A DNA stretch of 64,000 nucleotides, from the NCBI GenBank assembly GCA_951799425.1, contig OX637407.1:23799191-23863190 (forward strand). Reading direction: 5' to 3'. Source of the DNA: Ilex aquifolium. Taxonomy: Eukaryota; Streptophyta; Magnoliopsida; Aquifoliales; Aquifoliaceae. The notes beneath the pieces are model-generated. The model saw nothing but the letters and a program-made list of their open reading frames with translations, had not been told where the DNA came from and searched no databases. Positions 35,401-46,500 of the stretch are shown here, in pieces. Within the stretch, counting starts at the first letter, position 1, and each line of letters opens with the position of its first letter. The position numbers were made by a program, and so were the translations under genes.

Positions 35401-37844
35401 TTGTTGGGCATCATTTCACAATTCTTGAAATTGTCCATTCACTCTTGTTGTGTTATTTAAGTATTTTTCTAGTGTATATCAGTGGATCTTGTATACTCCT
35501 AAGGGGAATGGCGAAGGGAAATGCTATGCGCATGGACAGAGCTGTGTATGGGCTAAGGGGGGCCATGGCCCCCTAACATTTTTGAAAAATCCTGTAACAC
35601 CCTGCCCTTGGTTTTCAAAAAACCCTATACTCCCCCTTATGTTTACAAAAAACTTGTACATGGAGTATTTCACTAAGTGTATTTAGAAAGCTTAATGACT
35701 TGATTTTTAATAACCAAATAGGGGATATGTATTAGTGTTGTTTTCACAAAAAACAAGTGAAATTATTGCAAAATCGGTTTACAAATGTGGCTTATTTCAA
35801 AGGTAATGCATTTGAAACTTCTACGTGCGATGATAATTTATTCATTGTCATTACATTAAATCAAAAATGGGAGAGATAAGGGGATGATGACATTGTCACA
35901 AACTAACTTTTATGATGGTAATTAAGAACAAATATTTGGATTATTTGACCCAAATTAGTTTTTATGATGATATCGTATGAAAGTTGATTTTGATATGTTA
36001 TATACAACTAATTTTGTAACAATAATTTGTTTATTAACTCCATTGAACTAATTCTTGACTATGCCATTTTCTGGGCCCCATCAAGATAAAAATCCTTATT
36101 TCCTCCCTATGCGGTCCATGTAACTTGCCTCCATTTCCTTAACCACTGCGATAAACCCACTTTCCTCACCTGTCTTTTCATTCTTAAATATCAAATGTTG
36201 TCCTGATGTTCATTCCCTTGACCTTGCAGAGATGGAGGATCAAGCAAATGGAAACTCATTGCAGGTGTCCACTCATTTTTATGGAAACCTGGAAAAAAAA
36301 ATTATAGTTCATTCAGAAGCAGCTCTCATGCAACATTATCAGTTTTAGATGCATGCCTGGCCTAGTTTTCTCCAAGAAATTGTCAAGAATTTTACCATGA
36401 TGAATAATGATTGACTACTTGGTGGTTAAAAATCAAGAATCATCTATAATGCTAAGCTACTGTTATTAGTTTTTGTTTCTGTCAACCCAGGATCGATTGA
36501 ATAAGGATCTTACCTAAATCCTGCCAAACAGAGTTTCAGTTGGATGTTGACATTATTTCATTGCTCATGAGGACTGTTTTGAAATTGTTACACCAGTGGC
36601 CAGATTGGTCTCATTTTGGATTTCTTTTCCTTCTCATTATGAATCTCTTCCCTTCGCTTCTCATCAAGCTTTGGCAAAATGCAGGAATTGTAACTGGAAG
36701 CACTTCTACATTTCTAGCTGCTGCATTTCTAATATTCAAATGCAAGAAGAGAACTTCAGCAATCTTCAGGCCACTCTATGTCAGAAAGAATTCAGCTACA
36801 GAGCGGAGAGAAAATGCAAAGCAATTCATTAAGGACTATCAGTCAATGGTATTGACCAACTACTCATACAATGATATCAAGAAGATGACCAATGGCTTCA
36901 AAGAAAAATTGGGGGAAGGAGGATCTGGCAGTGTTTACAAGGGAAAATTGTCTGATGGTCGGCTTGTTGCTGTCAAATTGCTTGAAAATTACAAAGACAA
37001 CCACAATTTCATCAATGAAGTCGCCACCATTGGAAGGATCCACCATGTCAATGTTATACGGTTGTTGGGTTTCTGTTGGGATGGCTCGAAACAAGCTCTT
37101 CTCTATGAGTTCATGCCCAATGGATCTGTGGGGTACGTATTGTCCAAAGAAGAGATAAAACTAACACTCGGATTGGAAAAATTGCTTGAAATTGCCATAG
37201 GAGTTGCACATGGCATAGAGTATTTACATAATGGGTGTGACTCAAGAATCTTGCATCTTGATATAAAACCTCAGAATGTCTTGCTAGATCTGAATTTCAA
37301 TCCTAAAATTTCAGATTTTGGATTGGCGAAACTATATTCTCGAAATCGAAGTGCTGTCACCATGACAGGTGCAAGAGGAACAATTGGTTATATTGCTCCT
37401 GAGATATTTTTGAGAAATATTGGGAATCCTTCTCAGAAATCTGATGTTTATAGCTTTGGCATGCTGTTATTAGAGATGGTTGGAGGTAAGAAGAATGTCA
37501 AAGCAGATATGAGCAGTTCAAGTGAAGCTTACTTCCCCAATTACATATATGACAAGCTCATTGAAGAGAAGAATATGGAGCTTATGGATTCTGTAGTAGG
37601 AGAAGAAGTGTTCGTAGCGAGGAAGATGGTAATGGTGGGATTATGGTGCATTCAAATAAATCCTAAAGACAGACCCTCGATGACAAGGGTGGTAGAAATG
37701 TTGGCCGGAGATGAGGAAGCCATTGAAATACCTCCTAAACCCTGTTTCTTCTCTCCTACTCACGTGCCATTTGAGCACAACATTGCTTCCACTGAAAGTG
37801 ATACCAGTGTCCTGCCTCTCACATCAGATAGCCATGAAATGTAA
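29417..37844 (+). CDS. LRK10L-type receptor-like kinase (GUB_WAK ectodomain), 3 exons, 678 aa
   Basis: Predicted plasma-membrane receptor kinase of the wheat Lr10-like / LRK10L group; family members act in defence and stress signalling, and the ligand here is unknown. Exons: 29417-30258, 36230-36264, 36685-37844; lengths sum to 2037 nt and frame holds. Residues 1-25 form a hydrophobic signal peptide. The cysteine-rich wall-binding (GUB_WAK) domain has CAPFVCGNINFSFPF (37-51), and a C-terminal WAK-associated part runs to CTTCNLTGGRCGY and CFCKGGC. Exon 2 encodes DGGSSKWKLIA. One membrane helix follows (about 293-312). The kinase has GEGGSGSVYKG (369-379), VAVK (K390), E404, HLDIKPQN (D485, N490), DFG (503-505) and the LRK10L-typical TGARGTIGYIAPE. 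The base before catalytic D485 is Leu, so it is a non-RD kinase. Intron 1 is 5.97 kb. Donor AA|GTAAGTG plus acceptor TTGCAG|A was preferred because shifting two bases back creates a stop. Confidence 0.9.
31349..31936 (+). mobile_element. Solo LTR, 588 bp, 5-bp target duplication
   Basis: Begins TGATGAGCCC and ends GCATCATCA, giving TG...CA ends with the inverted TGATGA/TCATCA. AATTT flanks both sides (31344-31348 and 31937-31941). It contains CCTATAAATTG (about 31617) and ATCAATAAAG (about 31748), a TATA box and polyadenylation signal in plus orientation. No internal retrotransposon sequence is adjacent, so it is a solo LTR left by recombination. It lies in intron 1 of the receptor-kinase gene, same strand. 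Confidence 0.87.
34320..35060. other. Possible insert of mitochondrial DNA (NUMT)
   Basis: This stretch is markedly richer in G+C than its surroundings. It carries words that I associate with plant mitochondrial non-coding or group II intron DNA, such as AGAGAGCGAAGTAAGGATG, AGCCGTACGGCTTCC and CCCGAAAGATAGGATTTTG. There are no transposon ends and no long frame. A G-run (34755-34788) interrupts it. The call rests on style, not an alignment. Confidence 0.35.
34755..34788. repeat. G-rich run
   Basis: Mostly G with a few T and A interruptions, including an unbroken run of about 16 G. Confidence 0.9.
35505..36115. mobile_element. Probable hAT-like relic
   Basis: The left side has GGGGGGCCATGGCCCCC followed by TAACATTTTTGAAAAATCC. 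The right side has GGGCCCCATCAAGATAAAAA. These words are typical of the CAGGGGCGGA-type plant hAT repeats, but the terminal bases are worn and no target duplication was found. It lies just upstream of exon 2 of the receptor kinase. Confidence 0.35.
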
Positions 37845-39318
37845 CTTCAATGCAACCCAAAAAGATTTGCTTCAATAAGTTGCAAGGATGCCAAGGACCA
37901 ATTCAACATGGTAAAGATGCTTGCAGAATGAAGCATTTTCTGAGTTCAATCAAAATGGATTAATTAGAGAGGGATGGATCTATAGGCACAAAGAGCTGAA
38001 AACAAGTGGCAAATTATACAATAGAAAACATAGTATCATTTTTTTTGTGTACACTTGTGTATCATTGTATCACTATTATAGTGCATCTTCAGACTACGAA
38101 CAGAGATGTATCACTATTACAATGAATCTCGGACTACAAAAAGAGATGTATTAATATTACAATTAGTTCCAATCGGTCTCTATGCTATAGGCGACGAGCG
38201 AATACCCAAAAATTGACCTTATAAGATTCTAATTTCCGTAAAAATTAAATTTTCAATATATCTAATTTTGATAAAAATTATCTGACTAATAGGTTCAATA
38301 TTTTAATCATCTTCTAATGAGAGACATTAGTTGTCTGGACCAAAAAAGTCATGAAAGGCTTTTATGTTATGGTATATATAAATTTTGAAATTTTTTTTTA
38401 ATGAATATGCAGATAGGTCACTCACATATTTGTGAGAGATCATTAGAAAATCCCAATGCACCCATGTCGGGATAGAAGTTAAGGTATCATGGCGTGTTTT
38501 GGGTGTTGAAAAAGAGATTTAGCCCCATTGAACTCTCATAGCTATATTTGAGCAATATGTTTTTTTTAGTTCAAACGCACAACTTTATGATTATTGAACA
38601 ACATTTTAATCGTCGAACCAATAACCTTATTATTAATCTTAGAATAAATATATAAAATTTTTCTTGAGATATTGACATTTTTTAGAGGCATGGAAATTAA
38701 TAATATCTACTGTGTTATCAAAACCAACACACACATAGGGCGGGTGAATCCAAATCACCACTATCTATACCTATGCTTTAGTGTATCTATCTAATATTAC
38801 AACTAGTAAGTTGAATTTTTAACCTACAAAAACACAACAACAGTTAAAATTAATGTAATTTTTATTTATATTTTTATCTAATAGTACAAAATTCATTCCA
38901 ATTTTTTTCCTCTAAAAAACATCATATTTTTTGCAGAACTCCCAATGTCAAACACTCCAATAAACACACTTTCCAATTTCAAACAATCCCACTAAGCCAC
39001 ACCTCTCTTTCTCTTTTATCTCATCTATCTCTTTCTTATTTTCTCTATGTTTACTTTAATTTTAAATTACATAATAAAAAAAATTGCTTTTTAAAACAAT
39101 GCTAGAGTTTTAGTATTGGAGACATGGGGTTATTACTAGTTTAGTGATATTATGTAATAATGATGATCTCTTATGGTTTTTGTATCGATTATTTTCTCTA
39201 AATTTTGGCATTTAGATCGTTGCAAAAATATTATTTAAAAAGACCATAGTAATTACAGAATGGTAATTAGCTTAAAACATTCATAGTAATTATAACAATC
39301 ATCAGAAGTCTTTTACTT
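37845..39318 (+). other. 3' flank of receptor kinase and intergenic DNA
   Basis: The stop codon of the kinase is at 37842-37844. The following 300 bp are less AT-rich and probably hold the 3' UTR; ATCACTATTA words are repeated at about 38069 and 38110. No further gene, tRNA or transposon end was recognised. Confidence 0.5.
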
Positions 39319-40135
39319 AGAGCATCTATAACCCTTACATTTTTCTAAACTAAAATTTAAATTTGATTAAAAAAATTCTTAAAAATCTTTTTTAATGATA
39401 TACTCAAACTATACGAAATGAAGAGATATTTAAATTTTTATCCAAATTAAGAGAGACTCAAATTTTTATTCAAATCACCAATAGTTATATTTTATTATCC
39501 TTTAAATATCTAATAGTCATATTTTATCTTCATTTAAATTTTAAATTAGTAATGAATGTTATGTTTACCAAATTTTTTGTCAAGTTTTTCATCTCAAATG
39601 ATATGACACAATTTTTATCATTGAATATTAATGGGATTCACTTATTTGATGATAAAAACTATATCACATCATTTTGAGATTAAAAACTTGGTAAGAGATA
39701 TTTGTCTACGTAGCATTGTTGCATTTAAATTTGAGTTTGTTGTCTTTTAACTTTAAGTTTTTTTATTTGAATATTTTATATGAAATCAAGTTTTTTTTTT
39801 ATAAATCCAAATGGTGACTCAAATTTGAATAAAAATTTGAGTTAAGGTTGTAAATGTTTCGAGCATTATAGCCCTTACCATTTTTTGTACCAAAATTTAA
39901 ATTTGAGTAAAAATAGTCTAAAATGTTTTTTCAATTCTAGACTCATACTCATACAAAATATATATATATTTTTTAAACCAAATCAAGGGAGATTCAAATC
40001 TTTAATGGTGATATTTTATAATTCTTTAAAAATTTAATGGTCATATTTCACTAATTTTAAATTTGAGTTTATATCAAATTAAATTTTTTGTTATTTTTTT
40101 ATTCAAATATGAATGAATGTTTAAGGTTCTATTGG
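39319..40135. mobile_element. Two adjacent related MITE-like repeats upstream of the DnaJ gene
   Basis: The first runs from AGAGCATCTATAACCCTTAC (39319) to GAGTTAAGGTTGTAAATG (about 39856), which are roughly inverted. The second runs from GAGCATTATAGCCCTTACC (39860) to a TTTAAGGTTCTATTGG end (about 40133). Both interiors share AAATTTAAATTTGA(T/G)TAAAAA. Target duplications were not secured. Confidence 0.5.
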
Positions 40136-40551
40136 AGGTGGTCTTCTACGTGGGCATGGGTGCAAATAGTTAGATTTTATAAAACATTGTTCTCCGACCC
40201 AAAAATAAGCATGGTGGTCACCCATTTCCTCTATCCTCACATCGTGTAAATTTCGAAAACCCCTAATTTAATATGCATATTATTTGTAGATCTTAGCTTT
40301 TTTGACTTTGATAATTATACAATAATATAATTTATTCCAAGAAAAAGACGATCCAATGTTTTGAATTTCGTGTGAAAATCTTGATGGGTTTCTCTTTGAA
40401 CTCCCTCTGTTTGTAGATTTGCAGACAAGAAAGTTTCATAAAGATTGCAACTTGTTTTGGGTTTGGTGGTGGCGGTCCAGAGAACTCAGCTGAAAAAGTT
40501 CTATACATATAGAAAGAGAGGAATTAGGGGAGAGAGAGAGAAAAGGGGTTT
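40136..40551 (+). promoter_or_regulatory. Presumed promoter and 5' UTR of the DnaJ gene
   Basis: About 415 bp lie between the last MITE-like repeat and the ATG at 40552. The final 40 bases are rich in GA (40511-40546), a common feature of plant leader sequences. No clear TATA box was assigned. Confidence 0.4.
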
Positions 40552-43500
40552 ATGAGTGGTTCAAAGATTGAGGGGTCATCGGCCCCGTCGGTTCGGAGAG
40601 ACCCATATGAGGTATTGTCTGTGTCTAGGGATTCTTCTGATCAGGAGATTAAAACTGCTTATAGAAAGCTTGCTCTCAAGTAAGTTCTTTCCATGTCAAT
40701 TCCTTCTTTTCTGGATTTTGCTTTACACAGCCTCTTGTATGTTTCTTGAAAAGTAAAAAATTGGACAATTGGACTCTTGATTATGGCTTATAAAGCGTAT
40801 ATTAGGTTTTTTAGGGCTTGTGATTGCTAAATTTGGGGCCGTTGAATTCATTTACAAGCTTAATTGTTGCTCAATGTTTATTGGTTAAAAACTAATAATG
40901 GGTTTTAGGTTGAAAAAATTAATGTACTATCAAGTATGTGTTTATACGACCTTGTGATTGCAAAACAGGGGGAAACTGAGTTTAATCAAAATCTAAATTC
41001 TTCCACATAGAGCTGCGTTTTTATCGCGAAATGATGGGTTTCAGGTGTTGAAATGGGAATTTAGTGACAAACTAGTCCAAACTTGATATAATGTAACAAG
41101 CTTGAATTATGAGATGCAATTTTATTTTTGACTATGATTGTGATGTGCTTTAATTGTTGTGTGTTGTGGAAATAATTCTTGGAAGGAAGTTGGAAATTGA
41201 ATGTTTTAAGTTACTTTTAAGTTGTGTGTGTCTCATGCATTATTCGAGGTGCATTTGCAGTATTCTTGCTTTCCTTTTTCTCAATAAAAAGTTACTGTAC
41301 CCAAATTGTTGAATTTGCAAGCATTTTCTTGTAGTTGTGGTTAACTTCCATCAACATTACAACTTTGTCAATCTAAGTAGTGAGAGTGATGGTGGCAATG
41401 ATGATGAGAAGCATAATAGTCTTCTATTGTTGTCATTGAGTGGATGGATAAATTGTTTAAGTTATGAACAGATATCATCCCGACAAGAATGCTAGCAATC
41501 CTGAAGCTTCCGAACTTTTCAAGGAGGTTGCATATTCTTATAGCATTTTATCAGATCCGGAGAAAAGACGGCAATATGATACTGTTGGGTTTGAGGTAGT
41601 CTCCTTCTTTCTCTAGTTACTAGACATTCTGTTGTAAAATGGATTATTTGTATTGTAACTACCTCCAGATGCATTTCTTTTATTCTTTAGTTAATACGAT
41701 TGAAAAGTGGAAGGATAAATAAAACATCATGTTTGCTAAGGATGAAAAAGGAAAAGGAAAAGGAAAAGGAAAAGGTTTAGCCTTCCTTCCAACTCACCAA
41801 AATCCATTCCTTCAAAATTGGGAGGAAAAATAGAAAAAAAGGTTAACTATGTGTGTTAAAATGTGTATTATTTACTTTTTTTTTTTCTTCCTATTTTTCA
41901 TTTTTCCTATCATTTACAAAGGAGGAAAAAAAAGATTCCTCCCTTGAAACTTGAAAGATAGAAAGTGTATCACTCATACTTTTTATCTACCTTACCTTTA
42001 ATTTTTGTTCTTTTATTTCTTTTCAAATATCCGGGAAAAAAATCATTCTCTTCTACTTAGATAATTTCATTGGCGATGGCTAAGAATGATGATATTTATT
42101 TAAAGACTTCACATTCCATTTATGGAAAGTTATTCTAGAAACATAGCGTTTTACGGAGGACTAAAAATACACCAAAATTTGTTTGAAAATTCAGGGATCT
42201 CATTTGTTTGGTGTTAAACTCAATGAGAATATTGATAGATCTTCTTTACTTGTCTCTTTTTGCCTCCCTAGCCTAGTCGTATGGACTAGTCTTTATAGCT
42301 TCCTTATATCAATGACCTCCTTAATCAACTATACTCAATGTTTTACTAATGTGTTCTTTATGATTATTTGCTTTACTCTTATCTACTTATGAGTTGTCTC
42401 AGAGACTATATGTTAAAAGGGTTAGAACTAGAGTCGACTGCGTTGAGATTGAGACTTATCAATATATTGTTGTAAGTTTATGATAAAAAGTCGAGAAACG
42501 GGGAGTGTCTTGTTTAGAGTAGATGGAAGCGATTGGTGATTAATAGTAATAAAAAAATGATTGGTGATTAATAGAAGCAGAAGTGAATTGTTATAGTTCA
42601 TATTGGTATAACAAGGATGGACATTGGTACAAATCAATGTTACCTGGATCGTGGGTCACTTTGGTACGTGATACAGGTACGGATACATGATACGACACTT
42701 TCTTAGGTACGCGGTATGATGGAGGTAGGTTTAGCTCGTACGGTATTTTGGATCGCAATTTGTTTTGGAACTCTTATGTAGATCATTTTCACTACTATAC
42801 AACATTATATATTACAAAACATTCATAAACACTAAGTTAGTTACTATTTATCTTATAATTGTGCTTGATTTTCTATTATCTAAAACAATATATAATTATA
42901 AATCTATATACATATAGTCAATTAATATGTATTTTATATTTGTGCTACATGTTCTAAAGCGAATTGATTTAGGGTTAGTATTACAATTTGGGGTCGTCAA
43001 TTTTGGTGATTTGGATCGCGAACCCACCACGTTTCGGATCGATGTATCCAGATCGTAGGTCGTTAAGGGTTTAGTGAATTGTGGTAACCATAGTACAGAT
43101 TATTACTGAAGCTAAAGAATTATCCCAATGGCAAGGGCCCATACACCCATTTTGGATATGCCTGTTTGGGCCTCAGATTCTCCCATTCGGAAATAAATGA
43201 TATAAAATTATGTTCTCATTCTCAACAGTAGCAATATGTCTTTCCTATGTTTCTTACGCATATCTTTCAAAAAATGTTTGCAATTTCATATATAAGTAGC
43301 TATATATCTATACATATTGTTGAAACATATGAACATTTGTTAAAAGGTTAAGAGTCAATGCCATGATTAATTCCATGATTTGGAGTGTGCTTCAAAATTG
43401 AGATGAGTCGACTGTTAGACTATTAGGAGATAACCATTGTCTTTGTGGAAGTTGAGAATCGATCTGAGAGGCGACACTCACAAGAAATCTAGGCACGATG

Positions 43501-46500
43501 TATGTTAATTAGGGGTTGAAATGATGGAAAAGTTATACATGAACCGGTGCCTATATGGTATCCCTACAAATTTATTCTCGTTTTATTTAATTTTTTATGT
43601 CAAGCATATTTTGCTGGTTTCTAGATCTGCTGTTACTGTAGTGATGGTCCATGAGTTGTATATTCTGTAAGCTTAAGTTATTTAGACTTTGATGGGAGTC
43701 CTATGTACTCTAATAGTACTAGATTCTAAGTTCCCTACTTTGAAGTCCTTAGAGTAGTTGTTGAAGTCTCTTAGACTATAATAGGTACGCAACCTCTTCA
43801 ACTCTACAGAGATCCACTATGAGAGAAGAGATTATAATCATGTGCTTTGCATGAGGTTGAGGTTGTGAGGTTTGGTTGTGAACTTGTAATTCTTCTTCTT
43901 CTCCTTCTTTGTAGTTTCAAATACCTATTTTTTAGCTTTAAAAGTTTGGTTTTATCAGCCATTGTTCTCTACCATCAATCATCAACCCTAGCTCTAAAAA
44001 TAGCACAATTTGGACCGTTGTTACCTTTTGTGGAGGGTTGTTCAAGCCCCCGAAAAATCTTAAACATTGGTGTTCCATGTAAATGTTGGGGGGTCCGCAT
44101 TTGAGCATGCCTTCTATGTGCATATGATACTTGATGTCTTGTTAGTACCTAATTGTATCCCCTGCATGCTTGGTTGACGGAAACCAAATTGTGTAATTAC
44201 TTTTTTTAGACCTGCACCATTAAAACCTATATTTCTTAAAGCCTATATCATACCCCATATTTTTAGTCTCATACGGAGTAAAAATCAGGTGCGTGATATC
44301 AAAATTGAGTGAGAATTTGTGGGAGAGTGTTCCCCTCACTTGTTTTGAATCTTGAGTAGATCAAATGAGGTTAGAGGTTCTTGTTTTAGTTGTATATAAT
44401 TAATCAAGGCTAACGAGACTATAGTTGAGCACATTCTAAGCATAAATTGGAAGGTGGTTATATAGAAAATATTGTCTCCAAGATTGGGTTCGTCCCATTT
44501 GACGTTGGCCTAGGTACTTGGGACAAAAAGTGGAGAGCACAAAATCTGGTAGAATCATGTTTGTAATTAGCTAATTTTGTGATGTCTTTTTGTAAATCTT
44601 AACCCATTACATGGTCATGAAGTTACAATGTTGAAAATCCGAAATCGTCAATAGAAGGGTGGAGATTGTGTTTTGAGCTACATCGAAAGACTCTCCGTAT
44701 GCACCTTCTTGCTTAGGACAAAGATAATGACCTAGAGACCTTAACACCCTTGGTTTAATTTATTAGATTTGGGTTGATAGATAAAATGAAATTGGTGATT
44801 GTTCCGTTAATGACTCCCAGGTGTTTTTAAAGAAAAGTTTTTCTAAATCTTAAATATGTTTTTTTTTGTCAAATCCTTAAATGTGTTTTGAAAATGTTGA
44901 TTTGAGTCATTAATCGGACCACACTTGAGCAACACTCTTTAGTGCTCAAGGGGACAAATTTTTATTTGGTTTCTAGCTTAAAAACCAGTAGGGACCGCCC
45001 TATATTCGCATCGTTCGCTAGAGCAGTCTCTAAACACTTAGGGCGTGTTTGGCTAGACAAGTGGGATTGGGTTAGATTAGAATTTGAAGTTCAATCTCAT
45101 CCAAACCAATCCAAAGTAAGGCTGGCCAATGGAGGAAAAAAATATATTTTTCCATCCAATCCTCCATTTGGATATTATTTTTGTGAAGTGTGGCCCCCAT
45201 GCACTAACCCACTTGAATGATTGTTGAAGTCACATCAATTTGATTCTAATTTATCATGATATCCTTTAATTTAAGTCAATCCAAGTCTATATCACGGACA
45301 AACACGTCATTTCGCATCACAATCCTGTTAGTTTTTATTTCAGCTCATTTTCTATCCCACCCTCTTGGTGTGTTAAAATTATCACACATAGTTGGGTTAT
45401 AGGGTACTGTAGATGTCGGGTCCTTGATAACTCGAATTGGTTATCCCCTTGGTAAATAATTTTCCCAAATTTGGGATATGTGGGACCCTTGAATAATTTA
45501 TCCCTATTCCTCATTTTTATCTACCTTTATCCAAGCAAACAAACACCCTCTTAGGGATAAAATCGAAAAAGGGTGAACGAGTGGATAGCAGAGACCGCCC
45601 TCCGGGTCGCTCTGACCACTCGAGCAGTTATGAAGTCACTCAAGCTAGCCCGGTCAAAATTTGACATGACACCAATTGGCACGAATTAAGCGGGTTTGGG
45701 TGAGACCTTAACGGGTTCGGGTGGTAAACGGGTTGACCCATCATACACATTTAATAAACGGGTCGTGTTCGGGTGAGACATGTCAATCCGTTTACCCGTT
45801 TAAATAAAATTAATATAATAATAAATTAATAAGTATTTTAAAAATGTCTGTAAGTAGCAAAGAGGAAAAACATTTCATGTAAGTTTTTTTTTTTTTTTTC
45901 CACAGTAAATAGAAGAGAAGAACTATAAGGAAAAGAGAATAAAACTAGAGTCTTTCATTATGGCCTTCTAGGAGTCTCAACTATAAGATTTTAACGGAGT
46001 CTCACCATCAAAAGAAGTAAAAATATACAGAAAGTTTTACTCCTCCACATACCTTGAATGTGAATAGGTATCCTCAGGTTCTCTGACTACCATGTTCTTC
46101 TCATATATGTTGTTGGTGGAATTTGATTGTTTTGGATTGTGGTTTGTATTTTGTAATATAGTGTGGTATTTCTAAATATCACATTTTTGTGTGTTAGTTT
46201 GTTAGTTTTATAAAGTTATATAGCATTTTTAAAAAAACAGGTAAATGGGTCTAACGGGTGGTTTACCGTGTTAACCCGACCCTACCAAACATGACTCGTT
46301 TAAACTAAACGGGTTAAACGAGTCGTGTCGTGTTACCCGTTTGTTAAACGGGTCGTGTTCGTGTTGAGATTTTTTACCCGTTTATTAAACGTGTTGTATA
46401 CGGGTTTACATGTTTTTCATCCATCACCCGTTTAACCCAACATGTTTGACGCCCCTAACTCAAGTGGTCTCAGCTCTCCTGCCTTGATTTGAATTCTTTT

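Larger units (their letters stand above)
30259..36229 (+). other. Intron 1 of the receptor-kinase gene (6.0 kb)
   Basis: Besides the entries listed separately (solo LTR, possible organelle insert, hAT-like relic) it is AT-rich. From 30530 to 30900 it shows repeated AATAGTAACAT-type words (simple AT-rich repeat). Two minus-strand TATA-like words (CTATAAATAG at about 32500 and 32855) suggest decayed LTR sequence on that strand. A (TA)n run lies at 32769-32789. No gene was recognised. Confidence 0.65.

Noticed and set aside
36540..36684. Treating 36540-37844 as a separate, intronless kinase gene
   Set aside because: An acceptor at 36684 joins in frame through a 35-bp exon to the ectodomain exon, giving a full LRK10L protein; the upstream frame is kept only as a possible alternative start.
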